A stretch of DNA of 64,000 nucleotides from the NCBI GenBank assembly GCA_028291515.1, contig JAQGHU010000064.1, positions 1 to 64,000 on the forward strand. The letters are read 5' to 3'. This DNA comes from Schlesneria sp. (GTDB taxonomy: Bacteria; Planctomycetota; Planctomycetia; Planctomycetales; Planctomycetaceae). Position numbers and translations under genes: made by a program. Shown here one piece after another: positions 26,475 to 35,330 of the stretch; position 1 is the first letter of the stretch, and each line of letters begins with the position of its first letter. The notes under the pieces are model-generated. The model saw nothing but the letters and a program-made list of their open reading frames with translations. It was not told where the DNA came from and did not search any database.

Positions 26475-27929
26475 ATGCCCCGACCCGAAATCTCAGAAGC
26501 GATCGCTCGCCGGACGTTTCTGAATCAACTGACGGCGGCCTCGACCGCCGCCTTGATGTCTGGTGCGCCGCGCCTGGTGGCCGGCAACGAGCACGAAGCG
26601 GTCACTCATCCCGAGCCGACTGCCGACTCCTGTATCCTGCTGTGGATGGCGGGGGGCATGGCCGCGCCCGAAACGTTCGATCCGAAGCGATACCATCCCT
26701 TCGAAATCGGGACTCCCGTCGACAAGGTGATGAGCACCTTCAAATCGATCGATACTGTCGTCGACAACATCAAAATCTGCGAAGGGCTGGAACAGATTGC
26801 CGGTGTGATGGATCGCGCGACGCTGATCCGGTCACACTACCAGCCTGACTTGGGCAGCATCCTGCATTCGCGGCATCAGTATCACTGGCATACGGGTTAC
26901 GTCCCGCCGCAGACTGTTGCCGCGCCGCACATCGGTGCATGGATGGCACGAGTCCTGGGGCCGCGCAACCCCGTCATGCCCGCGTTCATCAATATTGGTC
27001 AGCGATTGGAAGGGATCGGCGAGAACGAAGAGATCAAGGCGTTCACGCAGGCTGGATTCTTTGGCAGCGAATTCGGACCGATGAACCTGCCCTATCCCGA
27101 CGAAGCGGCTCGCGCGGTCCGGCCACCGAAAGGAATGGAGCCCGGACGCTTTGAAAGTCGACAGAAGCTCTTCCGCAAGCTGCTTGATCAGAATCCCCAA
27201 CGCGATTACCTGAGCGACTATCACCAGCAATCCATGTTGCGATCGCTCGAGAACGCACATCGCTTGCTGAGCTCCAAAGACCGCGATGCGTTTGATCTGT
27301 CGCTGGAACCGAAAGAGAGTTACGAGAAATACAACACGGGTCGATTCGGTCAGGGCTGTCTGCTGGCTCGTCGACTGGTCGAGTCGGGGGCTCGCTTCGT
27401 CGAAGTGACCACCGAATACATTCCGTTCGTGCATTGGGACACTCACGCCGACGGACATGCCGCGGTGGATCGATTGCACAAAGAGATTGACCGGCCGATC
27501 TCGCAATTGATCCTCGACCTGGAATCCCGCGGGTTACTCGACCGGACCCTGGTGATCATCGCCAGCGAATTCAGTCGCGACATGATCATTGAAGGGGTGC
27601 CGGGATCGAACGCGCGCGATCAAGCGACGGCCCCGACCGATATCCTGAAAGAGCCCAAGCACTACGGCCTGCATCGCCACTTCACCGGCGGCACTTCGGT
27701 GGTCATGTTCGGCGGCGGCGTGAAGAAGGGCTTCCTTTACGGCGAAACAGCGGCAGAGCGGCCTTGCCTGGCGATCAAGAATCCAGTCTCTGTTTCAGAC
27801 ATGCATGCGACGATTTTCCACGCGATGGGGATCAGCCCGAAGACGCAATACGAAGTGGAAAAGCGGCCGTTTTATGCGTCGGAAGACGGAAAAGGGAAAG
27901 CGGTGAAAGACGTTTTTAGCCACGGATGA
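26475..27929 (+). CDS. DUF1501 domain protein, second paralogue
   Basis: A 484-residue member with a weak Tat-like leader (RRTFLNQLTAASTAALMSG). The family block ILLWMAGGMAAPETFDPKRY follows, then HWHTGYVPPQTVAAPHIGAW, RFGQGCLLARRLVESGARFV and IIASEFSRD. No DUF1549 partner is adjacent, unlike the copy at 2031. ATG 26475 has ggaga 6 nt upstream. The last few codons and the stop (VFSHG then TGA) are encoded by the left arm of an inverted repeat that begins at about 27913, so the original C terminus has been replaced or extended. Confidence 0.9.
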   Translation: MPRPEISEAIARRTFLNQLTAASTAALMSGAPRLVAGNEHEAVTHPEPTADSCILLWMAGGMAAPETFDPKRYHPFEIGTPVDKVMSTFKSIDTVVDNIKICEGLEQIAGVMDRATLIRSHYQPDLGSILHSRHQYHWHTGYVPPQTVAAPHIGAWMARVLGPRNPVMPAFINIGQRLEGIGENEEIKAFTQAGFFGSEFGPMNLPYPDEAARAVRPPKGMEPGRFESRQKLFRKLLDQNPQRDYLSDYHQQSMLRSLENAHRLLSSKDRDAFDLSLEPKESYEKYNTGRFGQGCLLARRLVESGARFVEVTTEYIPFVHWDTHADGHAAVDRLHKEIDRPISQLILDLESRGLLDRTLVIIASEFSRDMIIEGVPGSNARDQATAPTDILKEPKHYGLHRHFTGGTSVVMFGGGVKKGFLYGETAAERPCLAIKNPVSVSDMHATIFHAMGISPKTQYEVEKRPFYASEDGKGKAVKDVFSHG

Positions 27930-28438
27930 AACACGGATTGAACACGGATAAAGACAAGAATTGTGGGAAAGATGGAAAGGAAAAAGAGCGCGAGATGGGA
28001 TTGCTCCATAGCGATATCACTGAAGCGATCATCGGTGCTGCGTTTGAGGTTTATGGAGTTCTTGGTTACGGATTTCTGGAGCGGGTTTATCAGCGAGCTA
28101 GGCAGGTAGAACTTCAGTCCCGGGGATTCGAAGTCGAAACTGAATCCGACATTCGAGTCATCTACAAGTGCGTTGACGTTGGTTACTATAAAGCAGATCT
28201 CTGGGTCAACCGCTGTGTGATCGTTGAGCTGAAGGTTGCGAAGGCATATTGCAGCGACGACGAACCGCAATTACTGAATGAGTTAAAGGCAACGGGTGTG
28301 CAAGTCGGTCTGCTCGTCAACTTTGGCCGCGTCAAAGTTGATTTCAAAAGATTTGCCTACTAGCGAAGATCCTGCTGTTCTATCCCTTATTAACTCTTTA
28401 ATTCTCTGCCTTTATCCGTGTTCCATCCGTGGCTCACC
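27913..28438. repeat. Inverted-repeat element 1, CACGGATTGAA family, enclosing a GxxExxY gene
   Basis: Left arm 27913-27952 reads tagccacggatgaaacacgg followed by attgaacacggataaag. Right arm 28411-28438 reads tttatccgtgttccatccgt plus ggctcacc. The right arm lacks one module. The 458-nt interior holds the GxxExxY gene and little else. Other copies of the family (30.8, 37.8, 48.2, 53.3, 58.2 kb) hold only 64-125 nt between their arms and no gene. Confidence 0.85.
27995..28363 (+). CDS. GxxExxY family protein, PD-(D/E)XK nuclease fold
   Basis: A 122-residue protein with the defining motif G26-F-L-E29-R-V-Y32. A strand-turn-strand follows with D68 (YKADLW) and E78-L-K80 (VIVELKVAK), the D...ExK triad of PD-(D/E)XK nucleases (PDDEXK_3). 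The fold is established from the family; nuclease activity for GxxExxY proteins is inferred. Length is normal and the frame intact. ATG 27995 follows aaagag at about 7 nt. The in-frame start at 27926 would use repeat-arm sequence. The gene lies wholly between the two inverted arms of element 1, so it is probably cargo or the mobility or control gene of that element. Confidence 0.88.
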   Translation: MGLLHSDITEAIIGAAFEVYGVLGYGFLERVYQRARQVELQSRGFEVETESDIRVIYKCVDVGYYKADLWVNRCVIVELKVAKAYCSDDEPQLLNELKATGVQVGLLVNFGRVKVDFKRFAY

Positions 28439-30206
28439 TCTTGATTTGCCCGTTCTTCGGATTTACCGTGATTCCAAGCTGTTCCGTGTCGTCCACGAAG
28501 AACACGAAGCCGTTGAACATTTCGTCGTAGGTTTGCTGGCCCCAGGGGACTGTTCTTTTGGCATCGGGGTTGTAGGGATTGAAGGCCGAGTTGTCGTAGT
28601 GAGCGATGGCTTCGATCATGGTGCCTTTGGGCAAGCGCTTTTGTCCCGGCTCGATTTCGTAGCCCAGTTGCCATTCGAAGTTGTAGTTGGGGATCTGCAG
28701 CAACGTTTCCCGCGATTTGTCCGGAGCGACGGCGAAGAAGGACATGTCCTTGCCGCGAACGTGCATGTGCGAAAACATCCCCATCAGAGTGATGTCGCGA
28801 TCGAGGGTCTTGCCCGCTTGAATGGCAAAGGCACCATGACCTGGTGGGATCGCGATCCGATGCGGGTCGAGCAGTAGATGTCGCAGTTGCTTCTGGACAG
28901 GTCGTCGAGGAAACCGCAGGCCGACTTGAATCCGACAGGTCTCTTCCTTGCCCGTCGTGGTGTAGTGGATTTGAAGTCCTAACGCAGCCAGTTTCGGAAT
29001 GAGAATCGCCGAGCCGTTGTCGAACCGACCCATATCCATCGGCTGTCCGCCGGGGACGTGACCGGTGATAAAGGTGTGCTCTCCAGCCCCTTTGGGCGTG
29101 ACAAACGCCATGTTGCAATGATGCACAACCGCGGGATTCTGAGGCCGGATTTCAAAGGCTTCGACCCACGTATCCGCCAGGAAGACATGCGGTAGCAACG
29201 CATTTCGATAGGGGACGAACCCCGTGGCCGGGATCGCGTGTTCTTCGAGCATCGTCACGATCAGATCTGGTTCGCCAATCCGCCAGCGGGTTATGGCCTT
29301 CGTTGGTTCTGCGGCTATTTCCGGTGCATCTCCTTCGGCTCGACCCGATCGCACCCAGTTCGCGATCGTTTCTCGCTCGGTCGTGGATAAGGAGGGATCG
29401 TTCTGAAACTTGCCATGCTTGGGATTGGCGAACCAGGGAGGCATCCGCTGATCGGCGACGACTTCGGCGATCATTTCCGCGTGGGACACGGCATCGCGAT
29501 AAGTCAGCAGCGCAAATGGGGCCGCCGTTCCTTCAACGTGACAGTTGATGCATCGCCGCTGCAGGATCGGGGCCACATCTTGATGATAAGTCGCATCGGG
29601 CCGCGTCGTCGACGGTGGCAGCGGCGCCTCAATGGTGCAGCCGTCCACAGCAGTCTCCGCCACCGAGACGCCTTGTCCGGCGAGAGTCTCGCGAATCGCT
29701 TCTTCGAGGTCTCGCCGAGTCGGCTCGGGCCGAGCACCTCCCAGTCGAAGTTGATCGTCGATGCGACCTCGATAGACAAGTTTCCGGTCGGCATCCAGCA
29801 CCGCAACGCCGGGCGTTCGCGTCACGCCGAGTGCCTTCGCGCACGAGAGGTCAACGTCTTTGACGAAGGCAAATGCCGCGTCGAGTTCAATCGCTTGCGC
29901 CGCCATGCCGCGAATCGTGTCATCAGCCCCCACGTTGACGGCGACAAACTGCACGTCTTGAGGTGAATAGCGAGAATCCAAATCGATCAGTTTCGGGATC
30001 GAGCGGCGGACCAATGGGCACGATGTGGTCGTAAAGACAAAGACGTACGCTCGTTTCTTGCCAAGGTCCGCGAGCGTTCGCGGCAACGCGCGGATGTCTT
30101 TGAATCGCATTTCGGGAACGGTATCGCCGATCTTAGGCGGTTGGGCCTGCGTCTGTGCGACTTGACCCAGCATGGCCACAATGAGCAACACCATCGCTCC
30201 GCGCAT
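28434..30206 (-). CDS. Redoxin - cytochrome c - copper monooxygenase-like fusion protein
   Basis: A 590-residue exported protein. After a signal peptide (1-22), residues 25-190 form a thioredoxin/redoxin fold (IGDTVPEMRFKDI; FTTTSCPLVRR with only Cys63, no CxxC). Residues 205-300 are a class I cytochrome unit with CINCH (Cys219, Cys222, His223) and MPPWF as the likely distal region. The C-terminal half has a PHM/DBM-like copper-type II fold (VVHHCNMAF, LQIHYTTTGK, MFSHMHVRGKDM). The role is probably periplasmic redox or peptide/lipid oxidation; the substrate is unknown. ATG 30206 has agggga 7 nt upstream. The stop overlaps the right arm of repeat element 1. Confidence 0.8.
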   Translation of the reverse strand: MRGAMVLLIVAMLGQVAQTQAQPPKIGDTVPEMRFKDIRALPRTLADLGKKRAYVFVFTTTSCPLVRRSIPKLIDLDSRYSPQDVQFVAVNVGADDTIRGMAAQAIELDAAFAFVKDVDLSCAKALGVTRTPGVAVLDADRKLVYRGRIDDQLRLGGARPEPTRRDLEEAIRETLAGQGVSVAETAVDGCTIEAPLPPSTTRPDATYHQDVAPILQRRCINCHVEGTAAPFALLTYRDAVSHAEMIAEVVADQRMPPWFANPKHGKFQNDPSLSTTERETIANWVRSGRAEGDAPEIAAEPTKAITRWRIGEPDLIVTMLEEHAIPATGFVPYRNALLPHVFLADTWVEAFEIRPQNPAVVHHCNMAFVTPKGAGEHTFITGHVPGGQPMDMGRFDNGSAILIPKLAALGLQIHYTTTGKEETCRIQVGLRFPRRPVQKQLRHLLLDPHRIAIPPGHGAFAIQAGKTLDRDITLMGMFSHMHVRGKDMSFFAVAPDKSRETLLQIPNYNFEWQLGYEIEPGQKRLPKGTMIEAIAHYDNSAFNPYNPDAKRTVPWGQQTYDEMFNGFVFFVDDTEQLGITVNPKNGQIKR

Positions 30207-30411
30207 CGTCAATCCCCTGGAAATCGACCGGAATCGAATCACGAACGATCACGATAACCGCACTGGGCGGGAACGCCAATTGGAATGTGGGAATGCATCA
30301 TTCGCCGAGCCATCAACGGCTGCGACTTCACAGATGGTTGTCGACGGCGATAATGTCTCTCAGAGTCGCATTGCGAGAGAAATCGAGTCGAGACTATCAA
30401 CGAGAGAATTT

Positions 30412-30783
30412 ATGGCTAACCATTCACCGCGATTCCTGCAAATCGTGGATGCGGTTCGCGTTAATATTCGCGAGTGTACTGTCAACGAGATTCACGATCG
30501 GCTTAAGCGGGGCGAACAGTTTTTGTTGTTCGACGTTCGCGAAGAGAGTGAGTATGCGGCAGGCCATTTGCCGACTGCGAAGTGGCTGGGGAAGGGGATC
30601 ATTGAACGGGATATCGAATCGGTTGTGCCGGATCCCGATACCGAGATCGTGCTGTATTGTGGTGGTGGATTCCGCTCGGCATTGGCGGCCGACAACCTGC
30701 AGAAGATGGGCTACACCAATGTCATCAGCATGGATGGCGGCTTTCGGGGTTGGAAAGAGTCTGGGTCTGAAATCGTGAAATAG
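30412..30783 (+). CDS. Rhodanese-like domain protein
   Basis: A 123-residue single rhodanese domain. Features are [20 protein letters not shown] and the active-site loop [15 protein letters not shown] with its catalytic Cys, followed by [10 protein letters not shown]. Such proteins transfer sulfane sulfur or sense it. ATG 30412 is preceded by cgagaga. The frame is open upstream to 30172, but that part covers the divergent promoter region with 28434-30206 and is not protein-like. The gene ends 24 nt before repeat element 2. Confidence 0.9.
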   Translation: MANHSPRFLQIVDAVRVNIRECTVNEIHDRLKRGEQFLLFDVREESEYAAGHLPTAKWLGKGIIERDIESVVPDPDTEIVLYCGGGFRSALAADNLQKMGYTNVISMDGGFRGWKESGSEIVK

Positions 30784-30806
30784 TCTGGGTCGCGGAGAAA
30801 GAAGTT

Positions 30807-31001
30807 CTTAGCCACGGATTGAACACGGATAAAACACGGATTCGGAGGAAGAGATTAGGAGAAGGAGGGGGAGTTAGAAGAAGCCAGTAGCGTGAATGGC
30901 TTCCACTTTTCATCAAGACGAATTGCGATGCAGATCCAAATCGGAGATCAAGATTTCTTCTCCTCCTAATCCGTGTTTTATCCGTGTTCAATCCGTGGCT
31001 A
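30807..31001. repeat. Inverted-repeat element 2, CACGGATTGAA family
   Basis: Left arm 30807-30842 (tagccacggattgaacacgg plus ataaaacacggatt) and right arm 30968-31001 (aatccgtgttttatccgtgt then tcaatccgtggcta) are perfect inverse copies. The 125-nt interior is purine-rich on the left (aggaagagattaggagaagg) and carries no ORF. It sits just after the rhodanese stop and 40 nt before the next gene. Confidence 0.9.
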
Positions 31002-31040
31002 CCCCTCTTTCGTTTTTAGAAACCCGTCAAGGAAGAAGAC

Positions 31041-32576
31041 ATGACCTCGCTGACTGATGCACTTGAGCGACTGGGGATTGGTTCGCAACCGGATGCTGTC
31101 TGGATCGGTGGCAGCGGGACGGTGGGCTCGGGGGAGGAACTGCGCAGTCGCTCGCCGATTGATGGATCGGTGCTAGCGACGTTTGCCTCGGCGACATCGG
31201 CCAATGTGCCGGCGGTGCTGACGGCCTCGATCGAGGCGTTTCGAACGTGGCGAACTGTCCCTGGTCCACAGCGGGGCGAGTTCGTGCGGCGAGTCGGCAA
31301 CCGGTTCCGCGAGTTCAAAGACGAACTGGCCAGCGTCATCTCGTGGGAAGCGGGCAAGATTACTCAGGAGGCACTGGGTGAGGTTCAAGAGGTCATTGAC
31401 ATCTGCGACTTCGCCGTCGGCCTGAGTCGACAGTTGCATGGACTGACGATCACCAGCGAGCGGCCTCAGCATCGTTTGTCAGAGCAATGGCACCCCTTGG
31501 GGCCGGTGGGCGTGATTACCGCGTTCAACTTCCCAATGGCTGTCTGGGCCTGGAACGCGGCATTGGCCTGGGTCTGTGGTGACCCGGTCGTTTGGAAGCC
31601 TTCGGAGAAGACGCCGCTGTGTGCCATCGCGTGTCAGGCGATTGTGGCGGGTGTGCTACGCGAAATGCCCAACATTCCGCCTGGTGTCTCAACGCTAATC
31701 GTCGGTGGACGCGATGTCGGTGAATCCTTGTCTGTCGCTCCCGAGTTGCCGCTGATCTCGGCCACCGGATCCACGGCGATGGGCCGAGCGGTCGCGGAAA
31801 GCGTGGCGACGAGACTCGGTCGATCACTGCTCGAACTGGGTGGCAACAACGGCATGATCGTGTCGCCCACGGCAGACCTGGACCTGACCATTCGAGCAAT
31901 CGTGTTCTCGGCGGTGGGGACTTGCGGGCAACGTTGCACGACGCTTCGACGCCTGATCGTTCACGAAAGCCTGGCGGATGATGTCGTGAAGCGGCTGCGT
32001 TCCATCTACGATCGGCTGCCGATCGGGGATCCGTTGGAGCAGGGGACTTTGATCGGACCGCTGATCGACGAGCAGGCTTGGTCGGCCATGCATCTGGCCT
32101 TGATCCGCGCCAAGGTCGAAGGGGGCCACGTTCACGGTGGCGAACGCCTGCATGAAGGCGTGCCGTCGGGCGGGGTCTATGTTCGACCCGCTCTGGTCGA
32201 GATCCCCACGGGCGACGGCATTGTGCAGCAGGAAACGTTTGCTCCGATCCTGTACGTCCTGCGATACAAGACATTCGAAGAAGCGATTGCGATTCACAAC
32301 GATGTGCCACAGGGGCTGGCCTCGTCGATCATGACCAGCGATATGCGCGAGGCAGAACGGTTCTGCGCGGCCGCGGGATCTGATTGCGGGATCGTCAACG
32401 TGAACGTCGGTCCCAGCGGAGCTGAAATTGGCGGGGCTTTCGGTGGTGAAAAAGCAACCGGCGGCGGTCGTGAATCTGGCTCGGATAGCTGGAAAGCCTA
32501 CATGCGACGTGCGACGAACACGATCAACTATTCAACTGAATTGCCGCTCGCGCAGGGGATCCGATTTGATATCTAG
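31041..32576 (+). CDS. Aldehyde dehydrogenase family protein (ALDH7-like)
   Basis: A 511-residue NAD-dependent ALDH. The fold signatures are PLGPVGVITAFNFPMAVWAW, GDPVVWKPSEKTPL, the Glu in LLELGGNNGMI, and the nucleophile Cys299 in GTCGQRCTTLRR. Within the superfamily it most resembles ALDH7 (aminoadipate semialdehyde / piperidine-6-carboxylate type). Given the hydroxyproline genes about 3 kb away it could also oxidise alpha-ketoglutarate semialdehyde; sequence alone does not decide. ATG 31041 has aaggaag at 7 nt. Monocistronic, between repeat element 2 and the porin on the opposite strand. Confidence 0.92.
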   Translation: MTSLTDALERLGIGSQPDAVWIGGSGTVGSGEELRSRSPIDGSVLATFASATSANVPAVLTASIEAFRTWRTVPGPQRGEFVRRVGNRFREFKDELASVISWEAGKITQEALGEVQEVIDICDFAVGLSRQLHGLTITSERPQHRLSEQWHPLGPVGVITAFNFPMAVWAWNAALAWVCGDPVVWKPSEKTPLCAIACQAIVAGVLREMPNIPPGVSTLIVGGRDVGESLSVAPELPLISATGSTAMGRAVAESVATRLGRSLLELGGNNGMIVSPTADLDLTIRAIVFSAVGTCGQRCTTLRRLIVHESLADDVVKRLRSIYDRLPIGDPLEQGTLIGPLIDEQAWSAMHLALIRAKVEGGHVHGGERLHEGVPSGGVYVRPALVEIPTGDGIVQQETFAPILYVLRYKTFEEAIAIHNDVPQGLASSIMTSDMREAERFCAAAGSDCGIVNVNVGPSGAEIGGAFGGEKATGGGRESGSDSWKAYMRRATNTINYSTELPLAQGIRFDI

Positions 32577-32669
32577 CGGTTGCTAAGAATGGGACTTATG
32601 CGACCGAGGGGACCGATGATTCAATTGTGATTGAATGTCGTATCAGCGCCGGTCGTTGCCCATGCAAAC

Positions 32670-34271
32670 TCAGAAATAGATCTGCGTCCGGATCCAGAAC
32701 AGATCACTGCTGCGGCTAGTGCGACCCGGCGAGTACATCACCGGGTTTCCGTACATGGCGTGCTGCCAGTCGAAATAGATCTTGGTGTATTTGTTCAAGT
32801 ACCAGTTCACACCCGCGTCGACCGTGTTGACGCGATTCGTCCATTCAGTCGGGTCAGCTAGATTACCGGTAAAGACTTCATTGCCCAGCGTGAAGTGATC
32901 GAAGCGAGCTTGCAGTTCCCAGGCACCGGGGCCTCGTTTTCCAGGACGCAGGTCGAACGGACGCAGCGGTTCGACGAACGTGCGTCGCTCAATCTCTTCG
33001 CCTGTCAGGAAGTAACCGAATTGAACATGGTAGGCGCGTGTGGGGACTCGGACTTTGGTGTTCACGGTCGTCTGCTGGTAGTCATTGAAGCCACTGTCGT
33101 AAGCACCCATCAACGTGAGTTGCTTGTAGTAGTAGGCGAAGTGCAATTCCCACATTTTGCGAATGCCCTGTTCCAGGACATCGTCATTCAGTTTCAAGAA
33201 GGCGGGTGCCGCTTCCAGAGTTCCTTCGCTTTCGGTCGCGTTCGCTGACGTGCGGAAGTACAAAGGCAAGGCGGACTGCGCTTCCAATCCGTACGTGAAC
33301 GAACCACCCAGGTTCAAGTTCTTCAACTGCGGAACGTCGGTCCAGTTCATGAACGGACGCGCGTTCACATAGGCCAGCAAGTCCTTGCTGGCATTCGTGT
33401 CGAAATACGAGTTGCGAGGTCCATTGGCCGCAGCAAACGCGTATTCCATTCGCTCATCCCAGACTTCCCCATGGATCATCGCGGCGAAGTTTCGATTGTA
33501 CCCTTCGTTGATCGCGAAGACCGATCGTTCCACCGTCGTCAGGAACTGATTGCTCAGGGCATACCAGTCGTAGGTGAAGGGGACGCGAAATCGCCCGAGT
33601 CGAAACTGCAAACGAGGATCGTAGTTAAAGTTGAGATACGCATCGAGCAAGTCGAGGCTGCCTGTTCCCTTGTTGATCGAAACGTTGTATTCGATCGGTT
33701 TGGTCAGGCGACCATTGAAGATCATTCGCATCCGCGGAATATAGAACCCGAACTGGTTCGTCGGGTCCATGTGAGATTGCGTATAGGCGCGGGTGTCCAA
33801 CTGTGTTTCGTTATGAAAGTTCAGCGTGAACTCGCCGTCCTCGGTCGACCACTTGAAGCCTTCATGAAACGTCGACTTCGTCTTGTTATCTTTGTCTTTT
33901 GGTAGAGGTTGGTCGGTCCGGATATCTGGCGGTTGATCGCTGTCGTCGGCAGGGGGCAGCCCCTTCAGTATGGACCGGTCACCATTTGAATCGGGGGCTG
34001 GCGGGATCTGTTGCAAAGTGTTGAGTCGCTCGGTCAGCGACTCGTTCTCTTGCATCATGCGATCTAATCGCTCGGTCAACCGACGCTGTGAATCGAGCAG
34101 ACTATCGACGCGAGATTCGAGCGTGTCTGGTTGAGTGCGCGGCTCTGGAGGAACCGGCAGATCTTGAGCGTAGATCGACAGGGCTTGGCACCCGACAAGC
34201 ACGAAACTCCAGACACCGGTGCAACGGCACCAATGCGAAAGGAACTTCGTGATCGTCCCATGCGCAAGCAT
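32670..34271 (-). CDS. Outer-membrane porin (OprO/OprP type)
   Basis: A 533-residue protein with a signal-like N terminus (GVWSFVLVGCQALSIYAQ). A coiled-coil stretch follows (LESRVDSLLDSQRRLTERLDR and so on, about 45-90). A 16-strand-like barrel then opens with FTLNFHNETQLDTRAYTQ and has PRMRMIFNGRLTKPIEYNVS and LQFRLGRFRVPFTYDW. It ends in a C-terminal aromatic, RTQIYF. The match is to the phosphate-selective porin family, but the anion is not assigned. ATG 34271 was chosen over the GTG at 34304; its ribosome site is weak. The gene stands on the minus strand, divergent from the SDR gene. Confidence 0.88.
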   Translation of the reverse strand: MLAHGTITKFLSHWCRCTGVWSFVLVGCQALSIYAQDLPVPPEPRTQPDTLESRVDSLLDSQRRLTERLDRMMQENESLTERLNTLQQIPPAPDSNGDRSILKGLPPADDSDQPPDIRTDQPLPKDKDNKTKSTFHEGFKWSTEDGEFTLNFHNETQLDTRAYTQSHMDPTNQFGFYIPRMRMIFNGRLTKPIEYNVSINKGTGSLDLLDAYLNFNYDPRLQFRLGRFRVPFTYDWYALSNQFLTTVERSVFAINEGYNRNFAAMIHGEVWDERMEYAFAAANGPRNSYFDTNASKDLLAYVNARPFMNWTDVPQLKNLNLGGSFTYGLEAQSALPLYFRTSANATESEGTLEAAPAFLKLNDDVLEQGIRKMWELHFAYYYKQLTLMGAYDSGFNDYQQTTVNTKVRVPTRAYHVQFGYFLTGEEIERRTFVEPLRPFDLRPGKRGPGAWELQARFDHFTLGNEVFTGNLADPTEWTNRVNTVDAGVNWYLNKYTKIYFDWQHAMYGNPVMYSPGRTSRSSDLFWIRTQIYF

Positions 34272-34536
34272 CAACGCGTCCAGGCGAGGGGGTTCTCGCG
34301 GCACCTTGTTTGTGAATGTTGTGTTAAGAGAGGGCGAGATGTATCAGGCTCCCGTGAGACCGAGCAAGACAAAAACATTGGCCGCGCAAGGCGACAGGAA
34401 TTGGCCAATGCCCAATCGACCTGAATTGCCTGCTCATCGGGCGATGGGCAGAATCTGCCGATGTCTGTATCGTGAGTTCCACGTTGCGTTATTCCTGACG
34501 CTCACGACCAATGAAACTACTTCAAGAAGCCAAGTC

Positions 34537-35316
34537 ATGCCCCAACCATTTGCCGGAACCTCATTTGATCTAACTGGCCGAGCCGCTCTGGTGACGGGGG
34601 CCGGTGTCGGGATTGGCAGCGCGACTGCAATGGTGCTTGCCAAAGCCGGGGCGATCGTCGGAGTTCACTATCACTCCAGCAAAGAGGAAGCGGCGTCGAC
34701 ATTGGCGGCCATCGAAAAACTTGGTGGTCGCGGGATCCTGTTGCCCGGCGATTTGACAGATGAAACTGCCGCGAACCGGGTGGTCGATGCGTTCCATGAA
34801 TTCGCCGGTCGGATCGATATCCTGTTCAACAACGCCGGCAATCCGCTGAAACGATCCACCATTGAAAACTGCCCGACGGATTTGTGGAAGCAGGCATTCG
34901 ATGTGAATGTTCACAGCGCGTTCCTGGTCACTCGTCGAGCGATTCCCGCTCTGAAGGCTAGCAGCAACGGCAGCATCATCAACAACCTGTCGCTGTCCGT
35001 TCAAACAGGTGGCTCAGGCGGAGCAGGGCCGTACGCCGCCGCGAAGGGAGCATTGCAGGTCTTCACGCGGACGTTGTCGAAGGAACTGGCCCCGATCGTC
35101 CGAGCCAATGCGATCATGCCGGGTGTCGTGGAGACGCGGCATCACGAAGTTTTTACGACCGCCGAAAAGATGGAAGACTATCGCCGCCAGACGCCGTTGG
35201 GGCGCAACTCACAAGCAGACGAGATCGCTCAGACGGTACTGTATCTGGCCAGTGACGCCTCAAAGTTCGTGACCGGCGGCTTGATCGATCTGAACGGCGG
35301 GCGCTTCTTGCGATAG
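34537..35316 (+). CDS. SDR family oxidoreductase
   Basis: A 259-residue classical short-chain dehydrogenase. The NAD(P) site is TGAGVGIGSATAM, with VHYHSSKEEA after the second strand and a GDLTD motif. The catalytic set is NNAG, Ser in NNLSLSVQ, and Tyr/Lys in GPYAAAKGALQ. It ends in the family GGLIDLNGG. The substrate is unknown. It is close to the convergent hydroxyproline genes, but no direct link is visible. ATG 34537 was chosen by homology to the Rossmann start; the upstream open frame overlaps the porin gene and is not protein-like. The gene has a weak aagaag ribosome site. Confidence 0.9.
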   Translation: MPQPFAGTSFDLTGRAALVTGAGVGIGSATAMVLAKAGAIVGVHYHSSKEEAASTLAAIEKLGGRGILLPGDLTDETAANRVVDAFHEFAGRIDILFNNAGNPLKRSTIENCPTDLWKQAFDVNVHSAFLVTRRAIPALKASSNGSIINNLSLSVQTGGSGGAGPYAAAKGALQVFTRTLSKELAPIVRANAIMPGVVETRHHEVFTTAEKMEDYRRQTPLGRNSQADEIAQTVLYLASDASKFVTGGLIDLNGGRFLR

Positions 35317-35330
35317 GCGCGAGATTGCCT

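Noticed and set aside
31525-32310. 261-codon minus-strand ORF within the aldehyde dehydrogenase
   Set aside because: Arg/Pro-rich antisense frame without start signal; the plus frame carries the catalytic Cys.
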